From contig NZ_JACJRV010000060.1 of the NCBI RefSeq assembly GCF_014697475.1, positions 1 to 42,972 of the forward strand: a stretch of 42,972 bases of DNA, read 5' to 3'. Under the pieces are notes generated by a model, which saw only the letters and a list, made by a program, of their open reading frames with translations, was not told the DNA's origin and made no database searches. A program made the position numbers and the translations under genes. The stretch's first letter is position 1. Every line of letters begins with the position of its first letter. Source of the stretch: Nostoc sp. FACHB-152 (GTDB lineage: Bacteria > Cyanobacteriota > Cyanobacteriia > Cyanobacteriales > Nostocaceae). Below are positions 42,948 to 42,972 of this stretch, in pieces.

Positions 42948-42972
42948 AGTTAGTTAAACCATAAGCTCTTCT
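42872..42972 (-). mobile_element. Left end of an ISL3-like insertion sequence (runs off the window)
   Basis: The minus-strand frame 42972-42898 reads RRAYGLTNFDNFRRRILLNW and ends TAA, resembling the C-terminus of ISL3-family transposases. About 15 bp further, the plus strand starts GGCTCTCCCAG at 42872, like the GGCTCT-type terminal repeats of that family. The other end lies outside the window, so neither the family nor a target duplication can be confirmed here. Confidence 0.45.

Overview
This window reads as chromosome from a filamentous, probably heterocyst-forming cyanobacterium (Nostoc/Anabaena type). The signs are many GCGATCGC (HIP1) octamers, tandem heptamer repeats of the TGACAAA/GGGAGTT kind, GC-rich palindromic repeats, two PspA/Vipp1 proteins, a cyanobacterial MenB, a PEP-CTERM protein and several Ser/Thr kinases. 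The family and organism calls come from reading the protein sequences; no database search was run.

Left part (about 1-11.4 kb, minus strand): a type I restriction-modification locus in the order hsdR - DUF559 nuclease-like gene - hsdM - toxin/antitoxin array - hsdS, followed by a Uma2 gene and a 21-bp tandem repeat. Two insertions have split the R-M-S order. The DUF559 gene lies between two directly repeated MITE-like palindromic elements, and one of these supplies the last codons of hsdR. Between hsdM and hsdS are four overlapping antitoxin-PIN toxin pairs, two copies of a ParD-like antitoxin and a ParE remnant. One ParD-like copy ends with the tail of HsdM, which marks a tandem-duplication junction. 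The PIN toxins and DUF2281 antitoxins are mosaics with shared halves.

Second part (about 11.4-19.4 kb): two plus-strand genes, an EAD-like/CHAT caspase-like protease and an EAD-like/multi-TM protein, face a minus-strand run of FHA + trypsin-like protein, Ser/Thr kinase and periplasmic-binding protein. The trypsin-like domain has Asn where the catalytic His belongs. With the R-M locus this resembles a defence/conflict island with a phospho-signalling arm.

Third part (about 19.4-42 kb): mostly housekeeping genes. They are an alpha/beta hydrolase, a second Ser/Thr kinase, rimM, avtA-like transaminase, glutathione-dependent formaldehyde dehydrogenase, clpB with a strong terminator, an Rpn/DUF2887 protein, menB, a small Cys-motif protein, a DciA-like protein, a TM/SPOR-like protein, two pspA/vipp1 paralogues, thioredoxin, an aminotransferase, a PEP-CTERM protein, a lone receiver and uvrC. 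Interspersed repeats lie between them and, in rimM, inside the gene.

Right edge: a PD-(D/E)XK restriction-endonuclease-like gene that appears to be cut at its 5' end by an ISL3-like element running off the window.
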